Notes under the pieces: generated by a model
Database searches by the model: none
Told to the model about the DNA's origin: nothing
The model's input: only the letters and a program-made list of their open reading frames with translations
In this document: positions 18,939 to 27,135 of the stretch, piece by piece
Position numbering within the stretch: the stretch's first letter is position 1
Layout: each line of letters opens with the position of its first letter
Assembly (NCBI RefSeq): GCF_009758125.1
Contig: NZ_WRXO01000011.1
Location: 285,512 to 349,511 of the forward strand
Source: Chitinophaga oryziterrae
GTDB lineage: Bacteria; Bacteroidota; Bacteroidia; Chitinophagales; Chitinophagaceae
Direction: 5' to 3'
DNA length: 64,000 nucleotides
Program-made: the position numbers and the translations under genes

Positions 18939-19643
18939 TTATCCTGCAAAACAATAGCCGCAATTCTTTTCCTGTGCCCGTCCAACTGCCCACATTCCGG
19001 AAGGGACCAATTGGATACCGGGCAGGATACCGTCAATCCATTCCTTTTTTACAACCGCCGCATCAAGCGACATGTTTTGAGCTACAACTGCACTATAGAC
19101 AGTAATGGCCATATTACATACGCAGAATAATACTCCGCTATCCTGCAATTGATTGATACCTATGGCGACCTCTCCTATTCCCGGAACTTTAAAATCTCCT
19201 GGTTTAGGTTCCCAGAAAGGGTTCCGTACAGCGGGCGCTTTAGTCAGAGGATCATCGGCCTTAAAGGTCTCTCCAAATTTATATTTAGCCCATAACTCGT
19301 TTTTCATAGCATATGGTATTGCATCGTGACGTAATACGACGACCACACCACATTCTTTTTCCGGTGTACCGGTTGCTGCATTCGTAAGTAAGAACACCTT
19401 AGCCCAGGCAAAAGGAAGTATGTCATGTGGACGGATCACATCGATCACTACCCGGTGTTTACCTTTAATCTTATTTACCCAGGCATTGGGATCTTCTTCA
19501 GGGCTATTCATTTCTTCATGTTGGAATGCCGCCTGCAGGTTAAGTGGGGCTATCGAGGGTATACCCAGAATTGTTGCGCCCGCAACAATTTTTCCTAAAA
19601 AATCACGGCGGTTTGTAACGCTTTCGTTTTCGGTATGTTTCAT
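18939..19643 (-). CDS. Tat-exported DsrE-like protein
   Basis: A 234-residue protein with a twin-arginine signal (NRRDFLGKIVAG, about residues 11-23) that should send it folded to the periplasm. The mature part resembles the DsrE/DsrF-like fold: a VVVVLRHDAIPYAM strand-loop, then GVLFCVCNMAI, with a cysteine pair where DsrE proteins carry their sulfur-binding cysteine. It ends with a CGYC motif (Cys228, Cys231), unusual so close to the C terminus and possibly redox- or metal-active. DsrE-family proteins carry persulfide sulfur. It is the gene just before the TsdA-like cytochrome on the same strand, so the two probably work together. The precise substrate is unknown. Confidence 0.7.
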   Translation of the reverse strand: MKHTENESVTNRRDFLGKIVAGATILGIPSIAPLNLQAAFQHEEMNSPEEDPNAWVNKIKGKHRVVIDVIRPHDILPFAWAKVFLLTNAATGTPEKECGVVVVLRHDAIPYAMKNELWAKYKFGETFKADDPLTKAPAVRNPFWEPKPGDFKVPGIGEVAIGINQLQDSGVLFCVCNMAITVYSAVVAQNMSLDAAVVKKEWIDGILPGIQLVPSGMWAVGRAQEKNCGYCFAG

Positions 19644-19869
19644 ATTATTATTGTTTTGGTGAATATGCTCGATTTGCTATAAGTATAACAGGCCACGCTA
19701 TTACATTAAAAAAAGAAAAGCATTTTTGGAGGAAACGGCTAAAATTATCTGGTTGATTTTTTTAGAATAATAAGTTTGTAGTGTCTTAATTAACCGGGGA
19801 GTCACACTTGACATGAGCTACAAAAATAGGGAAGTTAAAATGGGTTAAATCTGATAAAAGTGACAAAAT

Positions 19870-20688
19870 TTAAAGTCCCAGCGCCTGCTCCAGGTCTCCC
19901 CGGAAGCCCGGGTACATATGAGGAAGATACCCGGAAAAATGTTTGAATTCATTAATAAAATGCGTCTGGTCACAATATCCAAATTTTTCGGCCAGCTGTA
20001 TCCATTGAACGGAAGGTTCCCTTTCTATATACTCTATGGTTTTCCTGAAGCGCACTATCCTGCAGAAAGTTTTAAGATGAAGACCTGTTTGTTCCAGGAA
20101 GTTCCTTTCCAATGTACGTTTAGTCAGATAGGCTCCGGATTCCAGTTGCCGGATGCTAATATTACCATTGGCAGCATAGATGAGACGGATGGCTTCATCT
20201 ATGTTTCTTGAATAAGTTTTTTTACTCAATAACTGACGAATGAGAAATGTTTCCAGTATACGTACCTGTTGCTCTCCGTTTGTACGTGCTCTCATCTGTT
20301 TCCCGATTTCGTGTAAAGAAGAACCTGCCACGTCCTGCAAGTCCATGCTTTTGTTATTAAAGTATAGGGCAGGTATCCGGAAGAGTTTAAACCATGCACC
20401 CGGTCTGAGATTTATAACAAAGCTCTTCATTCCGGCCGAAATGCGAATCTTACATATGCGGTCATTAGGTCCTACAATAATATCCGGAGCAGTATATTCA
20501 CAATTAACAACATCATAAATAGCATTTGTCTGGCCAAGATTGAATGTAATATTTTGGATAAGATGTGGCAATATGATCATCTCCTGACTCCCATCATCCG
20601 GAAAGTCAGTTTGCAGGATCATATAAGAAACGATATATTCCTGTAACAGTTGATGCGGTTGGAAAGATTGCACCTTGAACATGTTCAA
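19870..20688 (-). CDS. AraC family transcriptional regulator
   Basis: A 272-residue regulator. The N-terminal half (about 1-150) looks like the small beta-rich sensor domain common in Bacteroidota AraC proteins (DUF6597-like). The C-terminal half (about 165-265) is the double HTH, with ISIRQLESGAYLTKRTLERNF as the first unit and IQLAEKFGYCDQTHFINEFKHFSGYLP as the second. The start may be either of two Met codons two residues apart. It lies on the same strand upstream of the DsrE-like/cytochrome pair, 226 bp away, and may control them. Target and inducer are unknown. Confidence 0.82.
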   Translation of the reverse strand: MNMFKVQSFQPHQLLQEYIVSYMILQTDFPDDGSQEMIILPHLIQNITFNLGQTNAIYDVVNCEYTAPDIIVGPNDRICKIRISAGMKSFVINLRPGAWFKLFRIPALYFNNKSMDLQDVAGSSLHEIGKQMRARTNGEQQVRILETFLIRQLLSKKTYSRNIDEAIRLIYAANGNISIRQLESGAYLTKRTLERNFLEQTGLHLKTFCRIVRFRKTIEYIEREPSVQWIQLAEKFGYCDQTHFINEFKHFSGYLPHMYPGFRGDLEQALGL

Positions 20689-20891
20689 ATACTTTGGGGT
20701 TCAGATTTGCTGCTGAATTAATTATTTACTGAATATCGGAATTTTATAGCAGATGAAAAGATTGATTTGTGTCTGACAATAAATTAGTTTGGTAAGATAC
20801 GGTTAGCGTTTAGACAAAAATAATTTCATAACATTTAATTATACACTTCGACATATTTAATAGGCTATAAGATATAGCTCCAAACAGGCAT

Positions 20892-22046
20892 TTAAAAGCT
20901 CCATTTCAGGCGCAAAAATGCCCGGTGATTAACAGCCTCAAATCTTTGACTTTGCTCAGCGTAAAAAGACTGCCATACCAAATTTATATCGAGATTTGTA
21001 GCGATATTGTATTGAAAGGAAGGGTAGAAAATAGTCAGATTCGTTCCTGGTGAGTATAAAACACTAGCATTTATGGATAATAAAGGGGTAATTTCTTTAG
21101 TACTTGTAACAATCATATTCCATTTGGTTGGCATTAGGTTTGCCGGAGAAAGCCCCAGATCCAGATTGTTCCAGTTCTCAACAGGCCTGTTGAATCCGCG
21201 ATTGTTGAACAATAGGCCCAAGTTCAGGTACCAACCCTTTTTAAACATATAATCACCTTCGAGAGCAAGGTTCAAGTGATCTGATGAATCTTTTCCTGCA
21301 AAAAAGTATTGCGCTTCGCCTTTAAAACCGGCATCTTTAATGCTACCGGCCCACCCCACCCCTGCTGTTAACTGGCCCTGATACCAACCTGTAATAAACT
21401 GCATGTCATAGTTCCATTTATTGAGAGCATATTTTAATGCCGCAACACTTCCATTTCTCTTACCTGTATAGTTATAGGCAAATTCTGTATTAAAAGAATT
21501 ATTGAATTGATACCTGATCTTTCCGGCATCTACCCCCGATCGTTCTTCATAATCAAAATCGAGAAAATTATAAGAGTTAAAAATATCATTCGGATTCCAG
21601 GTTGTGTTTACTCCCCAATTAATACGTTGTCTGCCAATGCGAACGTTCAACTTATCGTTCCCATAATCAAAATACAATCTTTCTACGTTGGTAAGCAAAA
21701 CCATTGATCTATTTTCTATCCATATCTTTTGCATATCTATTGCTTCATTTTTGTTTCTCAAAAGAGAAGTGAAGCCGGGGGTGAGCTTTACTTCCTCTCC
21801 CCAAAACAAACGATTACGGAATTCGGCAACACCGGTGATCTTCTCTGACAGTTTCCACTTGACATTAATGCGATTGTGAATAAGATTACCGGCGATCAGA
21901 TCACTAAGATCTTTGTCAAAAGTGAGGGTCTGGAGATCTTTAATATAGCCGTTGATCGTTAATGTATAAGACACAGCCGTACTGTCCTGTGCATCTGCAA
22001 TTAGCACAGACAATAATGCGAAGCATAATAGTAACAGCTTTCTCAT
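20892..22046 (-). CDS. Outer-membrane beta-barrel protein of an export operon
   Basis: A 384-residue protein with a signal peptide (1-19, ending IADAQ). The rest is alternating amphipathic strands with many aromatic residues, for example INWGVNTTWNPNDIFNSYNF and WNMIVTSTKEITPL. It ends in Phe (LRLKWSF), the usual outer-membrane barrel signature. It resembles porin-like proteins that accompany LolCDE-type transporters, but no named family is certain. It is the last gene of the five-gene operon, 2 bp after the ATPase gene. This suggests it is the outer-membrane partner or client of the ABC system. No enzymatic motif is seen. Confidence 0.7.
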   Translation of the reverse strand: MRKLLLLCFALLSVLIADAQDSTAVSYTLTINGYIKDLQTLTFDKDLSDLIAGNLIHNRINVKWKLSEKITGVAEFRNRLFWGEEVKLTPGFTSLLRNKNEAIDMQKIWIENRSMVLLTNVERLYFDYGNDKLNVRIGRQRINWGVNTTWNPNDIFNSYNFLDFDYEERSGVDAGKIRYQFNNSFNTEFAYNYTGKRNGSVAALKYALNKWNYDMQFITGWYQGQLTAGVGWAGSIKDAGFKGEAQYFFAGKDSSDHLNLALEGDYMFKKGWYLNLGLLFNNRGFNRPVENWNNLDLGLSPANLMPTKWNMIVTSTKEITPLLSINASVLYSPGTNLTIFYPSFQYNIATNLDINLVWQSFYAEQSQRFEAVNHRAFLRLKWSF

Positions 22047-22048
22047 TT

Positions 22049-22771
22049 TTACACATCGACCTTTTCATGTTTGGTTGAAACAGCGGCGGTATCGCTAACT
22101 ATTCTGCCATCAACCAATGTTATAACTCTCCTTGCCCGTTCAATTACCCTTTGATCATGTGTTGAAAAAAGGAAAGTGATATGCTCCTCTTTGTTAAGTT
22201 TTGCCATAATATCTAATAAATTGGAGGCTGATTTTGAATCAAGGTTTGCTGTTGGCTCATCCGCTAATACAAACTTTGGTTTGCTTGCCAAAGCTCGTGC
22301 TACTGCTACACGCTGCTGTTGTCCACCGGAAAGTTGCGCAGGGCGGATATCCACTTTATCATCCATCTCTATCTGCCTGAACAATTGCTTAACCCGTGCA
22401 TCTCTTATACTCTTTTTTACACCCTGCAATAGCATAATAAATTCTACATTTTCTTTTGCCGTCAAAACAGGAATCAGATTGAATGACTGAAATACAAATC
22501 CGATATTCTTTAGCCTGAAGTCGATCAGTTCATTGGCTGATAGCTTTGTGATATCAAGATCATTAATAAATACATTACCGTTATCAGGTTTGTCCAGCCC
22601 GCCAATTAAATTCAACAGGGTGGTTTTTCCTGACCCAGATGGGCCGACTAATGCGGTAAATTCGCCCTTTTCTATGTGCAAATGCACATTGTTTACTGCA
22701 TATACAGGAATAGTTTCCCTGTTATATATCTTACTTACATCATGGGCATCGATAACTGTATCCATAATCAT
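22049..22771 (-). CDS. LolD/MacB-type ABC transporter ATPase
   Basis: A 240-residue ABC ATPase. Walker A is GPSGSGKTTLL (about 40-50), the signature is LSGGQQQR, Walker B is FVLADEPT, and the switch histidine lies in FLFSTHDQRV. Sequence style and size match the LolD/MacB/FtsE group, which drives periplasmic mechanotransmission rather than solute import. It is encoded between two FtsX-like permeases and an outer-membrane barrel, so it should energise that complex. The start may be either of two Met codons close together. The family is firm; the substrate of the complex is unknown. Confidence 0.9.
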   Translation of the reverse strand: MIMDTVIDAHDVSKIYNRETIPVYAVNNVHLHIEKGEFTALVGPSGSGKTTLLNLIGGLDKPDNGNVFINDLDITKLSANELIDFRLKNIGFVFQSFNLIPVLTAKENVEFIMLLQGVKKSIRDARVKQLFRQIEMDDKVDIRPAQLSGGQQQRVAVARALASKPKFVLADEPTANLDSKSASNLLDIMAKLNKEEHITFLFSTHDQRVIERARRVITLVDGRIVSDTAAVSTKHEKVDV

Positions 22772-22806
22772 TCAAATTTAGGCATGATCTCTGTCCCCAA
22801 TTTGAT

Positions 22807-24021
22807 TTATCTTCTTAAAGCCTCTACGGGCTGAAGCTTCAATGCTTTGATGGCAGGGAATAAACAGGAAATCAATGCGGTACCTATTACTATTAGCAAT
22901 ACTCCACTTATCTTATCTGTGGGGAACTCAGGATAAATCATTGTCCCAAAACCAAAGCTGCTCATCATCTCACGTCCCATTCCAGACAGATTAAGCCCGT
23001 GTTTATTAAAATAAGCTGTCGTTACCCAGCCAATAAAAATTCCGAGCGGTGTTCCGCCGAGGGTTAAAAAAATCGTTTCCAGAAAAATCAATAGAAATAT
23101 TTTTAAGCGGTTCATTCCCAGGGCCACCATCATGCCTATTTCGCGGGTGCGCTCAAGTATGGCCATCAGCATAGTATTCACAATACCAAACGCCAAAGCA
23201 AACATGATAATGAACATAATGATGTAGGAATACTGATCGACTGTTTTTACCAACAAATCAGTTTCCGGTGAAATTTCCTTCCATGACTCAATTTGGTAAC
23301 CAGAGAATTTTTGTTGTAATTCCTGCTTTGCTTTTGCTAAATCTGTATCATTTTTTAATAAAATAACGATCTCATGGAATGAGTTTTGAATGCCAAGCAG
23401 CACATTTAATTCATCGATATTGACGTATACATTCTTTTCATCGAGGGGAGCGTTATCACTTTGGTAAATGGCAGCTACCCGAAATGCGCTTGATACCATA
23501 GTACCCGAGGTATCCGTAAAAGTCAGTACCAATTTTGACCGCAGCTTCAGCTTCATCTTTCTAGCTAGTTTTTGTCCGACCATTATTTCATTTTCTTTTG
23601 CCGGATCGAATGGGTTTCCTTTGATTATTTTTTTCTGCAATTGCGATAATTGATACTCCAGCCCGGGAATAATACCATTTATTTGCACGCCAGCACTGCC
23701 TGTTGGTGTTGCCAGCATACCCATGGTAATACTTCTGGATGCAGCGAGTTTAACTTCAGGAATTTTGTTGACTACTTTTAAAACTTCGGCGCCATTTGCC
23801 AGTATAAATTGTGGGTCATAATCCTTTTTAAAATTGATGTTGTGTATTTGTAAATGACCTACTTCGGAATCGATCACATTGTGTATCCGGCTTTTCATCA
23901 TGCCCTTATATAATGCCAGCACGGAAATTCCGGCAAATAATCCTATAGCTATTGATGAAATAATAATGATACTCCGCATTTTATTGCGCCAGATATTCCG
24001 CCATGCCATTATGAGAATCAT
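22807..24021 (-). CDS. FtsX/LolC-type ABC transporter permease 1
   Basis: A 404-residue permease with the MacB/LolC topology. One N-terminal helix (about 15-37) is followed by a large periplasmic domain (about 40-265) and three C-terminal helices (about 270-295, 315-345, 370-395). It begins with an MAWRNIWRNKMRS segment typical of the family and ends with ALKLQPVEALRR, the conserved C-terminal PxxALR-type motif. It is probably one half of a heterodimer with the next permease, which has nearly the same size and opening sequence. Gap to the ATPase gene is 35 bp. Confidence 0.86.
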   Translation of the reverse strand: MILIMAWRNIWRNKMRSIIIISSIAIGLFAGISVLALYKGMMKSRIHNVIDSEVGHLQIHNINFKKDYDPQFILANGAEVLKVVNKIPEVKLAASRSITMGMLATPTGSAGVQINGIIPGLEYQLSQLQKKIIKGNPFDPAKENEIMVGQKLARKMKLKLRSKLVLTFTDTSGTMVSSAFRVAAIYQSDNAPLDEKNVYVNIDELNVLLGIQNSFHEIVILLKNDTDLAKAKQELQQKFSGYQIESWKEISPETDLLVKTVDQYSYIIMFIIMFALAFGIVNTMLMAILERTREIGMMVALGMNRLKIFLLIFLETIFLTLGGTPLGIFIGWVTTAYFNKHGLNLSGMGREMMSSFGFGTMIYPEFPTDKISGVLLIVIGTALISCLFPAIKALKLQPVEALRR

Positions 24022-24032
24022 ATGAAAATTTA

Positions 24033-25250
24033 TTAACGTTTCATAGCTGTTACCGGATCTAACCTGATTACTTTATATATCGGGTACAGTGATAATAACA
24101 AGCCGATTATCAGTACCGTTATGCCCTGGTAAATAAATATGGATATTGCTATGGAGGTAGGAAATATTGCTTCAAAGCCGAATTTTTCATAGGCTTTGGC
24201 TGTTTCGCCACCAATTCTTATCGGATGCCGGTTTAAATAATACACGAGCGGGATACTAGCAATAATGCCCAACATGCAACCCGCAAGTACTGTAAATACG
24301 GACTCATATAGTAATAAAATAATTAGTTTGCTTTTTTTCATGCCTATTGAAACCAGCATACCCATTTCGAACTTTCTTTCTACCATCATCATCAATAAGG
24401 TACCAAAGATGCCAAAGCAGATCAGCAGGTATAAAATACCCTGCACATATTTCATATTACTGGAATCAGTTTGAATATGCTGTTTTACTTCAGGCATCAT
24501 TTCTTCCCAGGTCATCACTTCGTAGGCGGAGCCCAGCTCTGTCCCGAGAAGCAAACGCGTGGTTTGCAAATTCTTTGTATGTTCTAATGAAAGGATATAA
24601 GAAGTTATCATGCTATCGGCACCATAAAATTCCTGCGCCGTCGCCAAAGGCATGAATAATGACTTATCATTCAAATCAGGTGAGCCAAATTTTACAATCC
24701 CTTTGACAAGGTATTTTCCGGCTGCAGTAGCGCCATGATAGCCCTGTCCAATTAATATAACAGTGTCATTTGTTTTTAATTTTAACCTTTCGGAAAGCCC
24801 TTGCGACAACAGCACAGCGGAGTCTGTATCTTTTAAATAGCTACCCTGGATTATTTTCTTCTCCAGCGAAGTGATTTGATTTTCTTTTTCAGGATCAATG
24901 CCTACGACAAGGCTTCCCTTTGTAATATCAGCGGAAGATGCCAGGGCAAATGACTCTAACCTTGAAGTAACCGCGGTCACATTCTTCTCGTTCAAGATCT
25001 GCTCTTCTACTTTTGAGGATGATTTAAAACTATTATCCAGTATCTGCTCATCCCAAAAGCCTTTTTTATGTACCTGAACATAGCCTGTATAAAAGCTAAC
25101 CACGTTTTTTACCAGATTGCTGAAAATCCCGTCCTTTAAACTGCTGGCAGTAACGGATAAAATAACGGCAAAGAAAATTGCCGCCATCGTAATAATAGTC
25201 CGGCTGCGGTTACGCCACAGATTTTTCCAAGCCATCTTTATCAGCCACAT
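24033..25250 (-). CDS. FtsX/LolC-type ABC transporter permease 2
   Basis: A 405-residue permease. It has the same layout as its neighbour: N-terminal helix after IKMAWKNLWRNRSRT, periplasmic domain to about 265, then three helices, ending IRLDPVTAMKR. The two permeases are related but clearly diverged, as LolC and LolE are, so they most likely pair. It lies 1 bp after the LolA-like gene and 11 bp before permease 1. The tight packing implies one transcript and one complex. Confidence 0.86.
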   Translation of the reverse strand: MWLIKMAWKNLWRNRSRTIITMAAIFFAVILSVTASSLKDGIFSNLVKNVVSFYTGYVQVHKKGFWDEQILDNSFKSSSKVEEQILNEKNVTAVTSRLESFALASSADITKGSLVVGIDPEKENQITSLEKKIIQGSYLKDTDSAVLLSQGLSERLKLKTNDTVILIGQGYHGATAAGKYLVKGIVKFGSPDLNDKSLFMPLATAQEFYGADSMITSYILSLEHTKNLQTTRLLLGTELGSAYEVMTWEEMMPEVKQHIQTDSSNMKYVQGILYLLICFGIFGTLLMMMVERKFEMGMLVSIGMKKSKLIILLLYESVFTVLAGCMLGIIASIPLVYYLNRHPIRIGGETAKAYEKFGFEAIFPTSIAISIFIYQGITVLIIGLLLSLYPIYKVIRLDPVTAMKR

Positions 25251-25251
25251 G

Positions 25252-26001
25252 TTAATTTAGAATTTTCATTTTTTCGACGGAGAAAAATCCATCATCAATC
25301 GGTTTGTTATATAAAATATTTTTATAGATCATTTCTGTTTTCTGTCCTTTTTTATCGGCGGGGATCATCTCAAAACGGGTTGGAATGATGCGGTCATTCA
25401 TAAATTTTATATCATAGCTATTCATCGTATTGATAAGCTGGCCGTCTTCGTCATAAAAACGACTGTGTATTTCAAGAAAATCCTTCTTATCGATACATAA
25501 TATTACTTTACTCCATACTACCGCAGCGGTTGGTTTCGGTATCATGCGGATGATATAGCAACTCCAGTTTCCGATAACAGTGTCCCCAATAATGCTGTGA
25601 GCATAATCTTCCACAATTGAGGACTCCTTGATCAGATCGTCATTTGTAAAATCTGTTCCCATCCAGCTTTGGCTCATCATGGATGGAGGGAGTTTGATAT
25701 TGCGTTCGAGTGTTGGCATCCAGTTCCATACTTCTTTTTTCCTTTTCAGGAATACAATACCTTTGTCTTTGGCAGGTGATGTAATCTGGATCATTGTCTG
25801 GTTATTCCCCTTCATCCATATTTTGCATTGCATTTCCCGTGTCCATGTCGGGCGGATAGTTTTAATGATCATTTCTGCCTGCATAGTATTCCCACGCATC
25901 TTTTCATCAGCTTTCTGCACAATTTCTTTAGCACTCTGTGAAAAAGATCTTAAAAAAGACAGAATGAAAAATATGGGAATTACTATTCTCATGCGTGTCA
26001 A
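25252..26001 (-). CDS. LolA-like outer-membrane lipoprotein-sorting protein
   Basis: A 249-residue periplasmic protein with a signal peptide (about 1-21). The mature part has the LolA/LolB-like half-barrel pattern: AKEIVQKADEKMRGNTMQAEM near the start, then KGIVFLKRKKEVWNWMPTLERNIKLPPSMMSQSWMGTDFTNDDL, characteristic of the DUF-type 'outer membrane lipoprotein-sorting protein' family. It should carry a hydrophobic cargo across the periplasm. It is first in the operon with the two permeases, the ATPase and the barrel, so together they look like a self-contained envelope export route. Cargo (lipoprotein or lipid) is unknown. Confidence 0.8.
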   Translation of the reverse strand: MTRMRIVIPIFFILSFLRSFSQSAKEIVQKADEKMRGNTMQAEMIIKTIRPTWTREMQCKIWMKGNNQTMIQITSPAKDKGIVFLKRKKEVWNWMPTLERNIKLPPSMMSQSWMGTDFTNDDLIKESSIVEDYAHSIIGDTVIGNWSCYIIRMIPKPTAAVVWSKVILCIDKKDFLEIHSRFYDEDGQLINTMNSYDIKFMNDRIIPTRFEMIPADKKGQKTEMIYKNILYNKPIDDGFFSVEKMKILN

Positions 26002-26058
26002 TTATCTTTAATTTAAAAATAGATGAATCAAATGTCATTTACGCTGATGTGCATCACA

Positions 26059-26300
26059 CTAAATAATGACCTTTGTCATTATTGAACGAGGTTGTGACCA
26101 TACCTCTTCTCCATGATCCTGTAAGCCGATATGGCCGGCACTGACAGTCCCGAAACCTGGCATGTTCCTGAACTTACTGCTGGCAATCAGTTGTTTCCAT
26201 TTGTTGTCCCACAGTGTGGTGGTGATAATATCGGCGCCGTTCAGCTTAAGGTCCAGCTTCCCTTCATTACTGATGATCTCCCACAAGCTTGTCTTCCTGC
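26059..26300 (-). pseudogene. Remnant of a DUF1080 (3-keto-disaccharide hydrolase) gene
   Basis: The minus-strand translation contains KLDLKLNGADI, then LWDNKWKQLIASSKFRNMPGFG, and then GHIGLQDHGEEVW. These are the closing motifs of DUF1080 domain proteins, which usually end GHIGLQDHG-EVWFRNIKI. Here the frame is lost right after EVW, and no N-terminal domain or signal peptide precedes the match. The piece is therefore a decayed 3' end. Its presence marks the region before the acs-pdh operon as a gene graveyard. Confidence 0.65.
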
Positions 26301-26534
26301 TTAAAAGCAGCAGTGCCCATGCGCAGATCAAATTGCTCTCCGAAAGGAAAATATGGTTTTTCCCGCTTTTAAGATTTCTGTAAGCTGGCAGTATAAATCT
26401 ACTATCATTATACATCGAAATGAATGACTTGGGCAATGATACCCATCAACGGAACCGGTGACCGGCATCATTTGCCGGAATCGGCCTATTTGCGTCCTTT
26501 ATAATGGTCGATTAATTTCGGTCGCATATTCAAG

Positions 26535-26700
26535 GCGGTAACGGGTGGTATAGCGTTTTATGCAAGCTGGAGTGACGTGGGCAGTACCATACTGTGAGTA
26601 GATATAGATCAGGAACCGGAAATCTCCAAATAATATGGTGTAGGTTCCGTTCCGTCGAATGGTATAATACTGGCGCACGAAATAAAGGAACATAGCTTAA
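26535..26700 (+). pseudogene. Decayed thioredoxin-like remnant
   Basis: One plus-strand frame reads FYASWSD near 26556, an in-frame stop, then VDIDQEPEISK, another stop, and YGVGSVPS. This matches the thioredoxin order: FxAxWCGPC, then VDxDxxPxxxxKYGVxSxPT with the cis-proline. The CGPC active site and the helix between the blocks are gone, and at least two stops interrupt it, so it is non-functional. The match is short, so confidence is moderate. Confidence 0.45.
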
Positions 26701-26736
26701 TAAGGCATTTTATTGCAGAAAAATTATGTTATCGAT

Positions 26737-27135
26737 ATGCCGATTACAAAAGCAAAATATTTTATAGATGAATTGACCGACTGGGAAAGGACGATTGCAT
26801 TCTATGCAGGAGAGATTGATCTTCTTACGTCCAGACTGCATGAGGTGATCAGGCGAAATTCAATTCCGAACATTGCCCAACAGGTGGAAATACAACAAAG
26901 CGGCCTCGACCGGGTTTCTGAAAAATTTTCGCACCTGCAGGTTCTGCTTACGGAACAAAAAACCTCACTGAAAACCGACAGTATACTGATCGATGATTCG
27001 GTTATCAATGACAAAATCGAAACGAAGCAACAGGATTTACGACAGGGTATGTTGAAGGCAGAAAAAGAATGCATCGAAGCCAGGAGTAATTGCCAGTATT
27101 TCCTTTCGGAAATATTCAAAAACAATAGCGAATAA
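26737..27135 (+). CDS. Coiled-coil hypothetical protein at the head of the acs-pdh operon
   Basis: A protein of about 132 residues starting MPITKAKYF. It is almost entirely helical, with heptad-like spacing (for example VEIQQSGLDRVSEKFSHLQVL), and ends FKNNSE. No family is recognised. A TTG 24 bp upstream is in frame, but the ATG at 26737 is the more natural start. Its stop TAA shares one base with the ATG of the acetyl-CoA synthetase gene, which implies translational coupling and a shared role with the operon, perhaps as a scaffold or regulator. No signal peptide or membrane segment is seen. Confidence 0.65.
   Translation: MPITKAKYFIDELTDWERTIAFYAGEIDLLTSRLHEVIRRNSIPNIAQQVEIQQSGLDRVSEKFSHLQVLLTEQKTSLKTDSILIDDSVINDKIETKQQDLRQGMLKAEKECIEARSNCQYFLSEIFKNNSE

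Noticed and set aside
20860..20880. Small AT-rich inverted repeat after the barrel gene as a terminator
   Set aside because: The stem is short, contains a wobble pair, and lacks a U-tract, so it is not distinguishable from background.
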